Shown: positions 16,392 through 25,882 of the stretch, one piece after another
Layout: each line of letters opens with the position of its first letter
Position numbering within the stretch: the stretch's first letter is position 1
Origin: DASYTH01 sp035762905
Lineage (GTDB): Bacteria > Actinomycetota > Actinomycetes > Mycobacteriales > Pseudonocardiaceae
NCBI RefSeq assembly: GCF_035762905.1
Contig: NZ_DASUCC010000130.1
Span: 1-64,000 of the forward strand
Reading direction: 5' to 3'
DNA length: 64,000 bases
The notes under the pieces: model-generated
Seen by the model: only the letters and a program-made list of their open reading frames with translations
The model's database searches: none
What the model was told of the DNA's origin: nothing
Made by a program: the position numbers and the translations under genes

Positions 16392-17608
16392 TGGACGAGC
16401 AGAACGGCTCCGCCAGGGCCCGATGGGCGGTGGCCGGCCTGTTCTTCATCGTCGGCATCGTCCTGTCCACCTGGTTCACCCGCATCCCCCAGTTCAAGTC
16501 GGGCCTGTCGCTGTCCGACGCCGAGTTGACCGTCGCCCTGCTCGCCCCCACCGTGGGTGCGCTGACCGGCATGCAGTTCGCGGGTCGGCTCACCGCCCGG
16601 TACGGCAGCGCGCCGATCGCCCGCGTCGCAACGGTCCTCGCGCCCCTCGCCCTCGTCGTTCCCGCCGCGGCCGGTGATCTGACCATCGCGATCCTGGGCC
16701 TGCTCGTCTTCGGCATCGTCGACGGGATCACCGACGTGGCCGTCAACGCCCAGGGCGTCGCGGTGGAACGAGCACTGCGCCGCCCGGTGCTGTCCGGCAT
16801 GCATGCCGCCTGGGGCATCGGCGCGATCGTCGGCGCACTGTCCGGAGCCGCCGCCATCGCCGCCGGACTGACCGTCCTGCAACACTTCGCCGCGATGGCC
16901 GCCGGCACCGTCGCCGTCGCCCTTGTGGCCGGCAGCCAGTTGCTGCCGGCCGGCGTCGACCGCAGCCAGACCGGCGGGGAGAGCCCGAAACCGAAGCGGT
17001 CGTGGCGTTCCGGGTGGACCCGCCGGGTCCTCGGGCTCGGCCTGCTCGGCGGTGCCGCCATGCTCTGCGAAGGTGCGATCTCCAACTGGAGCGCGGTGTT
17101 CCTGCAGGACGAGCTGGCCGCGACCGCCGCCGTCGCCTCGCTGGGCTACTCGGTGTTCACCGTCGTCGAAACCGGGACCCGGCTGGTCGGCGACAGCGTG
17201 CGCGGCCGGATCGGCCCGGTGCTCCTGGTTCGGGTGTCGGTCGCGCTGGCGATCGCCGGGCTCGCCCTTGTGCTGCTCGGGTCCCCGGCGGACACCGTGT
17301 GGCTGGCCATCGTCGGCTTCGGCGTCCTCGGTGCGGGCCTTGCGACGCTGAACCCGATCGTGTTCAGCGCCGTGGGCCACGGAAGCGTGCGGGATGCCGG
17401 CTCCGCGGATGCCGCGGGCGAGGCGATCGCGCACTACACCACCATGAGCTACGGCGGTGTGCTCGCCGGTCCCGCCGTCGTCGGTTGGCTGTCCGGCGGG
17501 ATCGGCCTGACCGGCGCCCTTGCCTGCCTGTTCGTCCCGCTGCTCGGCATCGCCATGTTCGCCAGGTTGACCGCTTCCGCCGAGCCCGTGGTCAAGCCCT
17601 CGAGTTGA
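16391..17608 (+). CDS. MFS transporter, MosC/YbjJ-like
   Basis: A 405-residue membrane protein with 12 predicted helices. It begins ARWAVAGLFFIVGIVLSTWFTRIPQFK and includes GIVDGITDVAVNAQGVAVER and SGMHAAWGIGAIVGAL, characteristic of the FucP/YbjJ/MosC branch of the major facilitator superfamily. MosC belongs to rhizopine (inosamine) metabolism, so a sugar-like or cyclitol-like cargo is attractive, but this branch is diverse. The start codon shares a base with the ligase stop. Its 3' end overlaps that of the convergent glycosyltransferase gene by 17 bp. Probably export of the product or an intermediate. Confidence 0.8.
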   Translation: MDEQNGSARARWAVAGLFFIVGIVLSTWFTRIPQFKSGLSLSDAELTVALLAPTVGALTGMQFAGRLTARYGSAPIARVATVLAPLALVVPAAAGDLTIAILGLLVFGIVDGITDVAVNAQGVAVERALRRPVLSGMHAAWGIGAIVGALSGAAAIAAGLTVLQHFAAMAAGTVAVALVAGSQLLPAGVDRSQTGGESPKPKRSWRSGWTRRVLGLGLLGGAAMLCEGAISNWSAVFLQDELAATAAVASLGYSVFTVVETGTRLVGDSVRGRIGPVLLVRVSVALAIAGLALVLLGSPADTVWLAIVGFGVLGAGLATLNPIVFSAVGHGSVRDAGSADAAGEAIAHYTTMSYGGVLAGPAVVGWLSGGIGLTGALACLFVPLLGIAMFARLTASAEPVVKPSS

Positions 17609-19361
17609 CGACGTAGCGCCGGTACGTCTCCGCCAGGGTCGCGGGTACCAGACCAGTTCGGTGCGGTGTAAGGAAATGCGAGCTGACGATGTCGGTGTCC
17701 GCGGCCGGCGCGGGCCGGGACGATGCCGGCAGCACCCAGGGCCTGCCGGCCCGGTTACCGTGCTGACCCGGGGCCGGCAGCCAGGATTCTCGTTCGTCCA
17801 CTTCGGACAGTAGGTCCGGAAGTGCCGTGTCGGGGTTGCCGACCATGATCTCGGCGGCCGCGGCCGCGCGGGTCAGCAGCTCCGGGGGCGGTTGGTCGCG
17901 GCCCGGCTGCACCAGCGGCAGCACCGACCGGGCGGTCAGCCATTCGCAGGCCAGGGCGTGCAGCAGCACCGAGCCGGGTGCCGGCGGTTCGTCCGGTTCC
18001 AGCATCCGTACCTGGTCCATGGGTTCGAGGCCGGCCGGGTTCGCCGTCCCGGCGCCGGCCCCGCACCACGGGCAGGGCAACGGCCGCACCGACACCCGAA
18101 CCTCGGGTGCGATCAGCCAGGTCGTGTGCACCGGTTGCCGGCGGAGTGCAGCCGCCTCCCGTTCGGCCATCCGGCGCAGCACACCGTCCAGCCCGGCCGG
18201 GTCCGCGGCGGCGCCGGACCGGATTGTCGGTGCCGGGGCCTGCGCCGCGGTCCGCGTCCCGGTGTCGGCGGCCAGCGTGGCGAACTCGACGAGGGCGTCC
18301 CAGCCGGCCACGGTCAGCGCCCTGCGGTCCCGCCCGGACAGACCCATCTCGAGCCAGGAGAGCACGGCGCGGCGGCGCAGCGCCGGCACGAAGTCGGCGT
18401 CGTCCGCCTCGGTCGTGCCGGACCGGTGCAGGTCCGCACCGAGCAGGAAGGCCGCCGCCCACACCTCCAGACTCAGCGCGGCGGACAACGCTTCCGGGTC
18501 GCCTTGCGCCCGGGCGGCCCGCCACTCGGCGACGACCTGCTCGGCCCGCACCCCGGCCAGGCCGGCGTGATCCCGCCACTCCCAGGTGAACGGGTGCTCC
18601 GGCGGATCGCCCGCGGACAGCGGCCGAAGCCCGCACCGGGACTCCCGCAGCTCCACGGCAAGCCCGCCGGCACCGGCCCGCTCCGGCGCCGGCACCGGGG
18701 ACCGGCCGTCGCCGTCCCACCACGCCGGCGGTGGCTTCCAGTGCTCGTCGTAGACCGTGACCGGACGGCGCCCCTCGTTCCCGTACGGGGACAGGCTCAC
18801 CACGTCCGCGTGCTCCACCAGGTTGGGCACGGTGGCGAGGACCGCGATCCCCCGTTCGGCACAGAACGACGTCACCAGGTGATCGTCGTCGACGTAGGAG
18901 TCCGGCACCCCGGCCAGGTACCGCGCCAGCGCCTCGGCATGGGCCATCGGCAGCGCAAGGGCGAGCGTGGGAGTCCACTCCACCGCCGACAGCTCGGCGA
19001 ACGGGTGGCCGGCCACGGCGGCCCGGCGGACCGCGTAGGAGTTGCGCGGGCTGGTCTGCTGCACCGACAGCGTGACACCATCGGCCGGGCGAGCGGCCAG
19101 GGCCTGGTGCAGGTGCTCGGCGAACCCGGCCATCGGCAGGATGTCGTCCTGGAGCACCACATGGTGGGTGGCGCCGGGCGCGATCGCCGCCCAGGCCCGC
19201 TTCGCGGTCCGCAACGGGCTGCGCGGACCGCCGGGGTCGGGATCCACGACCACCCGGACGGGCAGCGGGTCGCACGCGGCGAGCAGTGCCGGAATGCGGT
19301 CGTGCCGGCTCGGGTGGTGCATCACCACGACGCTGAGCACAACCGGATCGTTCGCAGCCAT
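17592..19361 (-). CDS. Glycosyltransferase-like protein with large C-terminal region
   Basis: A 589-residue protein. The first 200 residues read as a GT-A-like domain: VVLSVVVMHHPSRHDRIPALLAAC, THHVVLQDDILPMAGFAEHL (acidic DD motif), TLALALPMAHAEALARYL and YVDDDHLVTSFCAERG. The remaining 380 residues are Ala/Arg/Pro-rich and mostly helical, with VSVRPLPCPWCGAGAGTANPAG; I do not recognise this part. ATG at 19361 lies 5 bp after the DMFase-like stop, so the two are co-translated. This repeats the glycosyltransferase/DMFase-like pairing of the 8-11 kb operon in reversed order. Confidence 0.65.
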   Translation of the reverse strand: MAANDPVVLSVVVMHHPSRHDRIPALLAACDPLPVRVVVDPDPGGPRSPLRTAKRAWAAIAPGATHHVVLQDDILPMAGFAEHLHQALAARPADGVTLSVQQTSPRNSYAVRRAAVAGHPFAELSAVEWTPTLALALPMAHAEALARYLAGVPDSYVDDDHLVTSFCAERGIAVLATVPNLVEHADVVSLSPYGNEGRRPVTVYDEHWKPPPAWWDGDGRSPVPAPERAGAGGLAVELRESRCGLRPLSAGDPPEHPFTWEWRDHAGLAGVRAEQVVAEWRAARAQGDPEALSAALSLEVWAAAFLLGADLHRSGTTEADDADFVPALRRRAVLSWLEMGLSGRDRRALTVAGWDALVEFATLAADTGTRTAAQAPAPTIRSGAAADPAGLDGVLRRMAEREAAALRRQPVHTTWLIAPEVRVSVRPLPCPWCGAGAGTANPAGLEPMDQVRMLEPDEPPAPGSVLLHALACEWLTARSVLPLVQPGRDQPPPELLTRAAAAAEIMVGNPDTALPDLLSEVDERESWLPAPGQHGNRAGRPWVLPASSRPAPAADTDIVSSHFLTPHRTGLVPATLAETYRRYVVNSRA

Positions 19362-19366
19362 GGTGA

Positions 19367-21628
19367 TCAGTCCTTGCCGATGCCCATGTGGTGCAGGACG
19401 TTGCGGGTCAGCACCTGCAGGCCCGGGTCGACCGCGAGCGCACCGGGATAGTTCGTCGCGCCGGCGTTGAGCACGCGTCCGCCGGCCGGGCGTTCCCAGT
19501 AGATGAGGTCCGCGCCGTGGCCGGAGTCGGCGCCCCAGTGCGCGACGAACCGCGGTCCGTGGTCGGCGTGGGCGAGCACGGTCAGGCCCTTCGGGTCCAG
19601 CGCCGGCATCCCCTGCACCTCGGGGAGGCCGTCCACCTCGTACCCGCTGACGGCGGGGCCGTCGTGCGATCGGGTGCCGATCAGGCCGCCGGGCTCCAGT
19701 GGCACCGGATCCGGGTGGTGCAACAGGAAATGCTCGGGTGCGGTGACCGTGAACGGCGCGAACGCGGTGCGGTCGCCGCTGTCGACCCAGCCGAGCGTCT
19801 CCAGGCCGAGCAGTTCGCTCGGCGCCTGCCCGAGGTAGGACCACTTGCCGCCGGGCCGGCCGTCGGTGTGCCAGCGCTCACCCCACTCCTGCGGCGGCAG
19901 CCAGGCGACCCCGGTGCCCTCACCGGGATGCGTGGTCTTGCGAGTCTCGATCACCTTGGTGTCCTGGTCGTAGCCGACCCGCCAGAACGCGGTGTTGCCG
20001 CTGAAGCAGAGCACGTTGCCGCCGCCACTGAGGTATTCCTCGACGCCGTCGCGCATGCGCTGGGTCCAGTACTCGTTGTGCCCGACGATCATCAGCGCCG
20101 AGAACTCCTCGAGCAGGCCGGGATCGGCGTCGAGCTCGGCGTCGGTGATGCACTCGTAGGCGTAGCCCTCGCTGGCCAGCCAGGACTCGGCGTGCCGCTC
20201 CGGGCGGACCAGGTGCTGGTGCACCGTCGCGTCGCACAGGTGGCTGGGGTGGCGGAACGGCCGCACCCGCGGCATCGGCAGCTTCATGCCCAGGTTGAAG
20301 AACAGCCGGCCGCTGATGTTGCGGGTGTAGGCGGACGAGGCGAGCCCGGGGATGTTGACGCCGTCGGTGGACCGGCGCGCATAGGTGGTCCAGGTGAACG
20401 TCGCGTACAGCAACGCGACCGAGCGGGGCCGCCGCGGCACCGGGCGGACCACCACGAACGGCAGCTCGAGCGGGTCGTCGTCGGCGCCGGCCAGCGTCAC
20501 CCGGACGTAGTAGGTGCCGCTGTCGGCGTCCGGCGGCACCAGCACCTCGGCCGCGGTGGGCCAACCGCAGTCGACGAGGTCGTCGGAGGAGAACCGGATG
20601 CTGCCGCCGCGGGTCGGGTCGGTGTCCGGGTCGTAGCCGGGCCGGCCGATCGCCGAGGAGGCCGGTGGGCCGGGAATGTTGAGGGTGGGGGTGTTCACCA
20701 GCGTCAGGTGCCGGTCGTGCCCGCTGACGTCGGCCGCGGTGCTGCCGGCGATCTCCCGCAGCGGCCAGTGGGCCAGCAACGCCGCCGACGCCACCGGCAC
20801 GGCCTTCGACATCGCCCGGTCCTCGGTCAGGGCGACCACCTCGTGCCGGGTCAGCGTGCGGGAGAACAGGGCCACGTCGCTCACGTCGCCGTCCAGGAGG
20901 TGGTCGACCAGGCCGCTCTGCGCGGCGGCCGCGACCCGGACCGTGCCGGGCGGACCGGCCGGGGCGGCCGTGCCCTCGGCCGCGACGGTGCCGTCCACCC
21001 ACAGCCGCACCCGATCGCCGTCGACGGTGAACGCGAGGTGCACCCACTCGCCGAGCCGGTGCAGCAGCGACGACCCGGAGAAGGTCCAGTTCGCGCGGTC
21101 GTGGTGGTCGCCGTCGCCGAGGTAGCAGCCCGGATGCCCGTCGGCGTCGACGCCGATCGCCCAGCCGCACCGGTTGGGGTAGTCAAGGTCGCTGACCACG
21201 GCCGCCCAGCTCGACGTCTCAACGGTGGCCGGCAGGTGCCACACCCGGACCCAGGCGGAGACCGTCATGGGGCGGCCGACCGGTGCGCCCCCGGCGACGC
21301 CGTACGAACCGGGGTGCACGTCGTGCCGGTTCGCACTCGGCACCGACGCGCTCGCCAGCCAGGTCACCTCGGCCCGGTCGGCCGCGTCGTCGGGCTCGGG
21401 CAGCAGCAACGCGCCGCGGCCCAGCCGGCCGACCGCGATCTCGTGCGCCGCCGGCGCCGAGAGATGCACCCGGAGCACCTCACCCGGGCGGACGCCGAGC
21501 GGGTCCACGTAGCCCATGAGGCTGGCGATGCGGATCGGACGGTGCCTTGGCGCCCGGTGCGCCGACCGGTCGCCGACCCGCACCTCCCACGCGCCGGCCG
21601 ATGCTGCCTGTCGTGCTTCCGTTGGCAT
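19367..21628 (-). CDS. N,N-dimethylformamidase large-subunit-like protein with LamG domain
   Basis: A 753-residue protein close in length and layout to the characterised DMFase large subunit. An N-terminal beta domain comes first, then a central LamG/concanavalin-like domain (MTVSAWVRVWHLP, RLGEWVHLAFTVDGDRVRLWVDG, VSDVALFSRTL). The C-terminal catalytic region has LLYATFTWTTYARRS, IVGHNEYWTQRMRDG and CFSGNTAFWRVGYD. The Glu and His of the H-x-E-Y-W iron site are conserved, as are Tyr residues in the TWxxYxR segment. No small DMFase subunit is seen nearby. It lies upstream of a glycosyltransferase and downstream of a sugar-type ABC transporter, so its substrate is probably an amide on a sugar or cyclitol (inference). 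Confidence 0.8.
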   Translation of the reverse strand: MPTEARQAASAGAWEVRVGDRSAHRAPRHRPIRIASLMGYVDPLGVRPGEVLRVHLSAPAAHEIAVGRLGRGALLLPEPDDAADRAEVTWLASASVPSANRHDVHPGSYGVAGGAPVGRPMTVSAWVRVWHLPATVETSSWAAVVSDLDYPNRCGWAIGVDADGHPGCYLGDGDHHDRANWTFSGSSLLHRLGEWVHLAFTVDGDRVRLWVDGTVAAEGTAAPAGPPGTVRVAAAAQSGLVDHLLDGDVSDVALFSRTLTRHEVVALTEDRAMSKAVPVASAALLAHWPLREIAGSTAADVSGHDRHLTLVNTPTLNIPGPPASSAIGRPGYDPDTDPTRGGSIRFSSDDLVDCGWPTAAEVLVPPDADSGTYYVRVTLAGADDDPLELPFVVVRPVPRRPRSVALLYATFTWTTYARRSTDGVNIPGLASSAYTRNISGRLFFNLGMKLPMPRVRPFRHPSHLCDATVHQHLVRPERHAESWLASEGYAYECITDAELDADPGLLEEFSALMIVGHNEYWTQRMRDGVEEYLSGGGNVLCFSGNTAFWRVGYDQDTKVIETRKTTHPGEGTGVAWLPPQEWGERWHTDGRPGGKWSYLGQAPSELLGLETLGWVDSGDRTAFAPFTVTAPEHFLLHHPDPVPLEPGGLIGTRSHDGPAVSGYEVDGLPEVQGMPALDPKGLTVLAHADHGPRFVAHWGADSGHGADLIYWERPAGGRVLNAGATNYPGALAVDPGLQVLTRNVLHHMGIGKD

Positions 21629-21673
21629 GTGCCTTCCCAACCTGTGAGTGCGTACCGAACGATTGCCGATGCT

Positions 21674-22468
21674 TCAGCCGACCGGCGGTGGGGACCGCAG
21701 AGGACGGGTCAACTCCTCGAACTCGACGCCCCCGGCCATCGCCGAGGTGAGCTCTTCCCTGCTGATCTGCTCGCGGGACCAGGACCCCATCAGCCGGCCG
21801 CGGTTGAGCACGACGAACCGGTCCCCGATCGGATAGGCGTGCTGCGGGTTGTGGGTGACGAACACGACCCCGGCGCCCCGGTCCCGGGCGGCGGCGATGA
21901 ACCGCAGCACCGCCGCCGTCTGCTTGACGCCCAACGCCGAGGTCGGCTCGTCCAGGATGAGCACCCGGGCGCCGAAGTACAGGGCGCGGGAGATGGCGAC
22001 CGCCTGCCGCTCGCCGCCGGAGAGGGTGCCGACGGTCTGGTCGGGGTCGCGGACCGCCAAGCCGATCTTGGCCAGCTCGGTGCGGCACACCCGCCGGCAG
22101 GTCGCCGCGTCGAGCAGCCGCAGCGGACCGAACCGACGGGTCGGCTCGGCGCCGAGGAAGAAGTTGCGCCAGATCGACATCAGCGGCATCGTCGCCAGGT
22201 TCTGGAAAGCGGTGGCGATGCCGTGCGCCCGGGCGTCGCCCGGTGAACCGAACCGCACCGGCCGGCCGTCGACCAGCAGCTCGCCCTCGTCCTGCGGGTG
22301 CACGCCGGAGAGCACCTTGATGAACGTCGACTTCCCCGCGCCGTTGTCCCCGAGCACGCAGGTGACCTGCCCACCGCCGACGGCGACGGAGACGTCGGAC
22401 AGGGCGTGCACGCTGCCGTACCGCTTCGACAGGCCGCGGCCCTCGAGCAGCCATGCCGGCCGGGTCAT
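21674..22468 (-). CDS. CUT2-family sugar/cyclitol ABC transporter ATPase
   Basis: A 264-residue ATP-binding subunit: Walker A GDNGAGKST, signature LSGGERQ, Walker B VLILDEPTS, H-loop THNPQHA. It is a single ABC domain like fructose-type FrcA rather than the double-domain RbsA form. ATG overlaps the permease stop (ATGA). With the permease and lipoprotein upstream it forms a complete importer for a pentose, hexose or inositol-like compound. Placement with an inositol-dehydrogenase-like enzyme and a keto-cyclitol aminotransferase favours a cyclitol or amino-sugar cargo. Confidence 0.9.
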   Translation of the reverse strand: MTRPAWLLEGRGLSKRYGSVHALSDVSVAVGGGQVTCVLGDNGAGKSTFIKVLSGVHPQDEGELLVDGRPVRFGSPGDARAHGIATAFQNLATMPLMSIWRNFFLGAEPTRRFGPLRLLDAATCRRVCRTELAKIGLAVRDPDQTVGTLSGGERQAVAISRALYFGARVLILDEPTSALGVKQTAAVLRFIAAARDRGAGVVFVTHNPQHAYPIGDRFVVLNRGRLMGSWSREQISREELTSAMAGGVEFEELTRPLRSPPPVG

Positions 22469-23517
22469 CGCACCGCCCTCCGGACCAGGTTGTTCACCAG
22501 GACGGCGAGCAGCAGGATCACGCCGAGGAACAGGAACCGCCAGTCGGTGTTCCAGCCGGAGAACTGGATGCCGATGAACGCCATGCCCACGATCACCGCG
22601 CCGAGCGAGGCGCCGACCGGCGAACCGTAGCCACCGGAGAGCAGCGTGCCGCCGACCACCGCGCACACGATGTACATGAACTCGTTGCCGACGCCCTGGG
22701 TGGCGGTGACCGAGCCGAGCCGGGCCGCCACCATGATGCCGACCAGCGCCGCCGTCATCGACGTCGCCATGAACAGGCCGATCTTCACCCGGTTGACCGG
22801 GACGGCCATCATGCGCGCGGCCGCCGGGTCGCCGCCGACGGCGAAGATCCAGTTGCCGGCGCGGGTCCGCTTGAGCAGCAGCGCCGCGACGACCGTGATC
22901 ACGATCCACCACAGCACGCTCACCCGGAAGTCCCACGTCGAGAACGTCCCGCCGAACACGGCGTGCACCTGTTCGTAGCCGGCGACCGTCCGCAGCCCGT
23001 CGACCCGAACGTTGTCGGTGATCAGCTTGGTCACGCCGAGGTTGACGCCCTGCAGGGTGAAGAACGTCGCCAGCGTGACGATGAAGCTCGGCAGGCCCGT
23101 GCGAACCACCACGAACCCGTTGAGCCAGCCGATCGCGGCGGCGAACCCAAGCGCGGCCGCGACGGCGACCCAGAGGTTGACGCCCAGCCGCGTGCTCAGG
23201 ATGCCGACCAGCAGCCCCGCGCTGCCGACCATCACGCCGGCCGACAGGTCGAACTCGCCGGCGATCATGAGTAGCGCCACGGCCACCGAGACGATGCCGA
23301 TGGTCGAGGCCACGTCGGTCCAGTTCGCGACACCGCCCGGGGAGGCGAACCGGACCGTGCTGACCGAGAAGAACGCGCCGATGACGATCACCGCCGCCAG
23401 CGCCCCCAACTCCGGGTGCCGCATCAGCCGGATCATCGGGCCCGGGCGGTGCGGCCGCTGCTCGGCGGGGCCGGGTGGCGCCGCCGGCTTGGGGCGCAGC
23501 GCGACGTTGCCGTTCAT
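22465..23517 (-). CDS. CUT2-family sugar/cyclitol ABC transporter permease
   Basis: A 350-residue membrane protein of the BPD_transp_2 type with about ten helices. Diagnostic segments are IAGEFDLSAGVMVGSAGLLVG and FMYIVCAVVGGTLLSGGYGSPVGA, both typical of RbsC/FrcC permeases. ATG at 23517 has GGAGGAAA a few bases upstream. It overlaps the ATPase gene by four bases and follows the binding-protein gene by 19 bp. Confidence 0.9.
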   Translation of the reverse strand: MNGNVALRPKPAAPPGPAEQRPHRPGPMIRLMRHPELGALAAVIVIGAFFSVSTVRFASPGGVANWTDVASTIGIVSVAVALLMIAGEFDLSAGVMVGSAGLLVGILSTRLGVNLWVAVAAALGFAAAIGWLNGFVVVRTGLPSFIVTLATFFTLQGVNLGVTKLITDNVRVDGLRTVAGYEQVHAVFGGTFSTWDFRVSVLWWIVITVVAALLLKRTRAGNWIFAVGGDPAAARMMAVPVNRVKIGLFMATSMTAALVGIMVAARLGSVTATQGVGNEFMYIVCAVVGGTLLSGGYGSPVGASLGAVIVGMAFIGIQFSGWNTDWRFLFLGVILLLAVLVNNLVRRAVR

Positions 23518-23536
23518 GGTTTCCTCCACGGTGCGC

Positions 23537-24508
23537 CTAGCGGGTGCCTTGCTCGACCAGCTTCCGCACGGTCGCCGCGTTCGACCGGTCGACGAAGGCC
23601 GGTCCGGTCAGCACCGGGTCACCGCCACCGACCAGGTTCGCGTTGGTACGGAACAGGCCGAGGAACACGATCGGCAGGTACCCCTGCAGGTAGGGCTGCT
23701 GGTCGACGGCGAACTCGATGTCGCCCTGCTCGATCGCGGTCAGCACGTCCGCGCTCAGGTCGAAGGTCGCCAGCTTCGCGGTGACGCCGGCCGAGGTGAT
23801 CGCTTCGCGCGCCGCCACGGCGATGTCGGGGTTCAGCGTGAGCACCGAGTCGATCCGCGGGTCGGCCCGCAGTTTCGACTCGATCTCGCTCAGCGTGGTG
23901 GCGATGTCGGCCACGCCCTTGACGTTGATGGTCTCCGACTGGCCGCCGAATCCCTGCTGGGCGCCCTGACAACGCTGGACCTGGCCGATGTTTCCGCCCT
24001 CACCGTTGACACACAACAGTTTCTTGCCGCCGGCGCGGGCGAGCCGGTCGCCGGCCCTCGTCCCGGCCACCGTCTCGGTCTGCCCGACATGTGCGACGGC
24101 GCCGAGTGCACCCGACTTCTCGGCGCCGGAGTTCAGGGTGACCACCGGGATCCCGGCCGCGCGGGCCTGCTCGACCGCGTCCTGGATCGCGTCGGGGTCC
24201 GCCGCGGACACCGCGATCCCGTCGACCTTGTCGGTGACCGCCGACGCGATCAGCTGCGCCTGCCGCTCGTGGTCGCCGTCCGCGGTGTTGTACTTCAGCT
24301 CGACGCCCAGATCGTCGGCGGCCCGCTGCGCACCCTGTTTGACCACGGCCCAGAACGAGCCGCCGTCCCACTCGGTGATCACCGCGATCCGCGCGCGGTA
24401 GTCGCCCGCCGTCGCATCCGACTCCGTGGCGCAGCCGGCGGCACCGAGTACCAGCGCCCCCGCCGCGACCCCGGCGACGACGCGCTGAAGACCTGCTCGT
24501 GCAGTCAT
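23537..24508 (-). CDS. Sugar/cyclitol-binding lipoprotein
   Basis: A 323-residue periplasmic-binding protein type 1. The N-terminal hydrophobic stretch ends in lipobox LGAAGC, so it is anchored to the membrane outside. IAVITEWDGGSFWAVVKQGAQRAADDLG, DKVDGIAVSAADPDAIQDAVEQARAAGIPVVTLNSG and DSVLTLNPDIAVAAREAI follow the RbsB/FrcB pattern. It is the substrate-recognition part of the importer encoded just downstream. The ligand cannot be deduced from sequence alone. Confidence 0.9.
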   Translation of the reverse strand: MTARAGLQRVVAGVAAGALVLGAAGCATESDATAGDYRARIAVITEWDGGSFWAVVKQGAQRAADDLGVELKYNTADGDHERQAQLIASAVTDKVDGIAVSAADPDAIQDAVEQARAAGIPVVTLNSGAEKSGALGAVAHVGQTETVAGTRAGDRLARAGGKKLLCVNGEGGNIGQVQRCQGAQQGFGGQSETINVKGVADIATTLSEIESKLRADPRIDSVLTLNPDIAVAAREAITSAGVTAKLATFDLSADVLTAIEQGDIEFAVDQQPYLQGYLPIVFLGLFRTNANLVGGGDPVLTGPAFVDRSNAATVRKLVEQGTR

Positions 24509-24545
24509 GCCTTACTCCTTTCGGGAGCCCTCATCGGGCTCTGGC

Positions 24546-25838
24546 TCACCAGGCGTCGCCGGCCGCGGCCGCGACCTTGGCCACGGCGTCCGCGATGTCG
24601 ACCATGTCCTCCTCGTCACCGAGGAACGTGCTGTGGTGGGTCAGGACCGCGTGCCCGGCCAGGAGTTCCGCGTTCGGGAACCGGCGGTCGCGGTGCAGTT
24701 CGTTGAACCGTCGGGCCAGCGGCGCCAGGGCCGGTTTCGTGGCGGGCCGCAGCAACTGGCTGCGGTCCAACGGTTCGCGGGGCGGATAGAACCGGACGCC
24801 GAGCTCCGCGGTCAGCGCCCGCGCCAGGTCGGCGTTGGACCGGCCCTCGGGCAGCGTGTCGAAGACGATCGGCGCCTCGTAGACCGACAGCCGGGTCTGG
24901 TCCGGTCGCGGGCCGAGCAGCCGCACCCCCGGCACGGCGTCCAGCAGCTTGCCGAGGATGGCGTAGTTGCGGTTGCGGATCTCGTGCTGCTCGTCGAGCG
25001 TGCCCAGTTGCGCGCAGAGCAGCGCCGCGCTGAACTCGTCGAGGCAGAAGTTGGCGCCCATGACGGTCGCGGTCTCGGTCAGGTCGAGCTCGCCGGGGCG
25101 CGCCTGGTCCGACCGGTACCGCCTGGAGTCGGCGCGCAACTCCTCGAGGACACCGGCGAGGTGCTCGTCGTCGGTCACCACCGCGCCGCCCTCGCCGCCG
25201 GTGAGCACCTTGCCGTGCTGCATGCTGAAGCAGCCCAGCCGGCCGATCGTGCCCGCGTGCCGGCCGAGCCACTGCGCGCCGTGGGCCTGCGCCGCGTCCT
25301 CGATCACCACGCCGCCCCGACTGTCCATAGTGGACACTATGGCGGGCACGTCGGCCATGACGGACGACCAGTGCACCACGATCACCGCGCGCGGGCCGAC
25401 GTCGAGGTCGAGCCCATCCGCTTCGACGCACCCGGTCTGCGCCGACACGTCGGTGAGCACCGGCACCAGCCCCGCACGCAGGACGGCCGATGCGGTGGCG
25501 ACCCAGGTGAGCGCCGGCACCAGGACGAGGTCGCCGTAGTCGAGGCCGAGCGACTCCAGTGCGATCACGAGCGCGCTCGAGCCGTGATCGACCGGGACAC
25601 AGTGCGCGACACCGACGTATTCGCGGAACATGCGGGCGAAGCGCCGCTCGTACAGTTCCCCGGCGTGCGGGCTGCTGATCGCCCAGCGGCCGCTGTGCAG
25701 CACCGAGGTGAGCGCCGAGGCCGCCTCCGGCGCGGGCTGCGGCCAGGCCGGCCACCCCCGGTCCGGCGGGCGAACCGGGTTCCCGCCCGCGACGGCCAGC
25801 CTGGCCGGTCTCGATGCGGTACGCGACAACGTGGACAT
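24546..25838 (-). CDS. DegT/DnrJ/EryC1/StrS aminotransferase, scyllo-inosose-aminotransferase-like
   Basis: A 430-residue PLP enzyme. GVAHCVPVDHGSSALVIALESLGL and LVPALTWVATASAVLRAG are followed by VVIEDAAQAHGAQ and the Schiff-base Lys210 in FSMQHGKVLTGGEGG. The opening GGNPVRPPDRGWPAWP and the HCVPxxxGSxALVxALE pattern are close to L-glutamine:scyllo-inosose aminotransferases of aminocyclitol pathways (StsC/BtrR type). ATG at 25838 has GGAGG upstream. It would aminate a keto-cyclitol or keto-sugar produced by the Gfo/Idh/MocA enzyme encoded immediately upstream in the same operon. Substrate assignment is inference. Confidence 0.85.
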   Translation of the reverse strand: MSTLSRTASRPARLAVAGGNPVRPPDRGWPAWPQPAPEAASALTSVLHSGRWAISSPHAGELYERRFARMFREYVGVAHCVPVDHGSSALVIALESLGLDYGDLVLVPALTWVATASAVLRAGLVPVLTDVSAQTGCVEADGLDLDVGPRAVIVVHWSSVMADVPAIVSTMDSRGGVVIEDAAQAHGAQWLGRHAGTIGRLGCFSMQHGKVLTGGEGGAVVTDDEHLAGVLEELRADSRRYRSDQARPGELDLTETATVMGANFCLDEFSAALLCAQLGTLDEQHEIRNRNYAILGKLLDAVPGVRLLGPRPDQTRLSVYEAPIVFDTLPEGRSNADLARALTAELGVRFYPPREPLDRSQLLRPATKPALAPLARRFNELHRDRRFPNAELLAGHAVLTHHSTFLGDEEDMVDIADAVAKVAAAAGDAW

Positions 25839-25882
25839 CGTCCTCCGTCCGGGGATTGGTGAATGGCGACAGCGGGCGTGAC

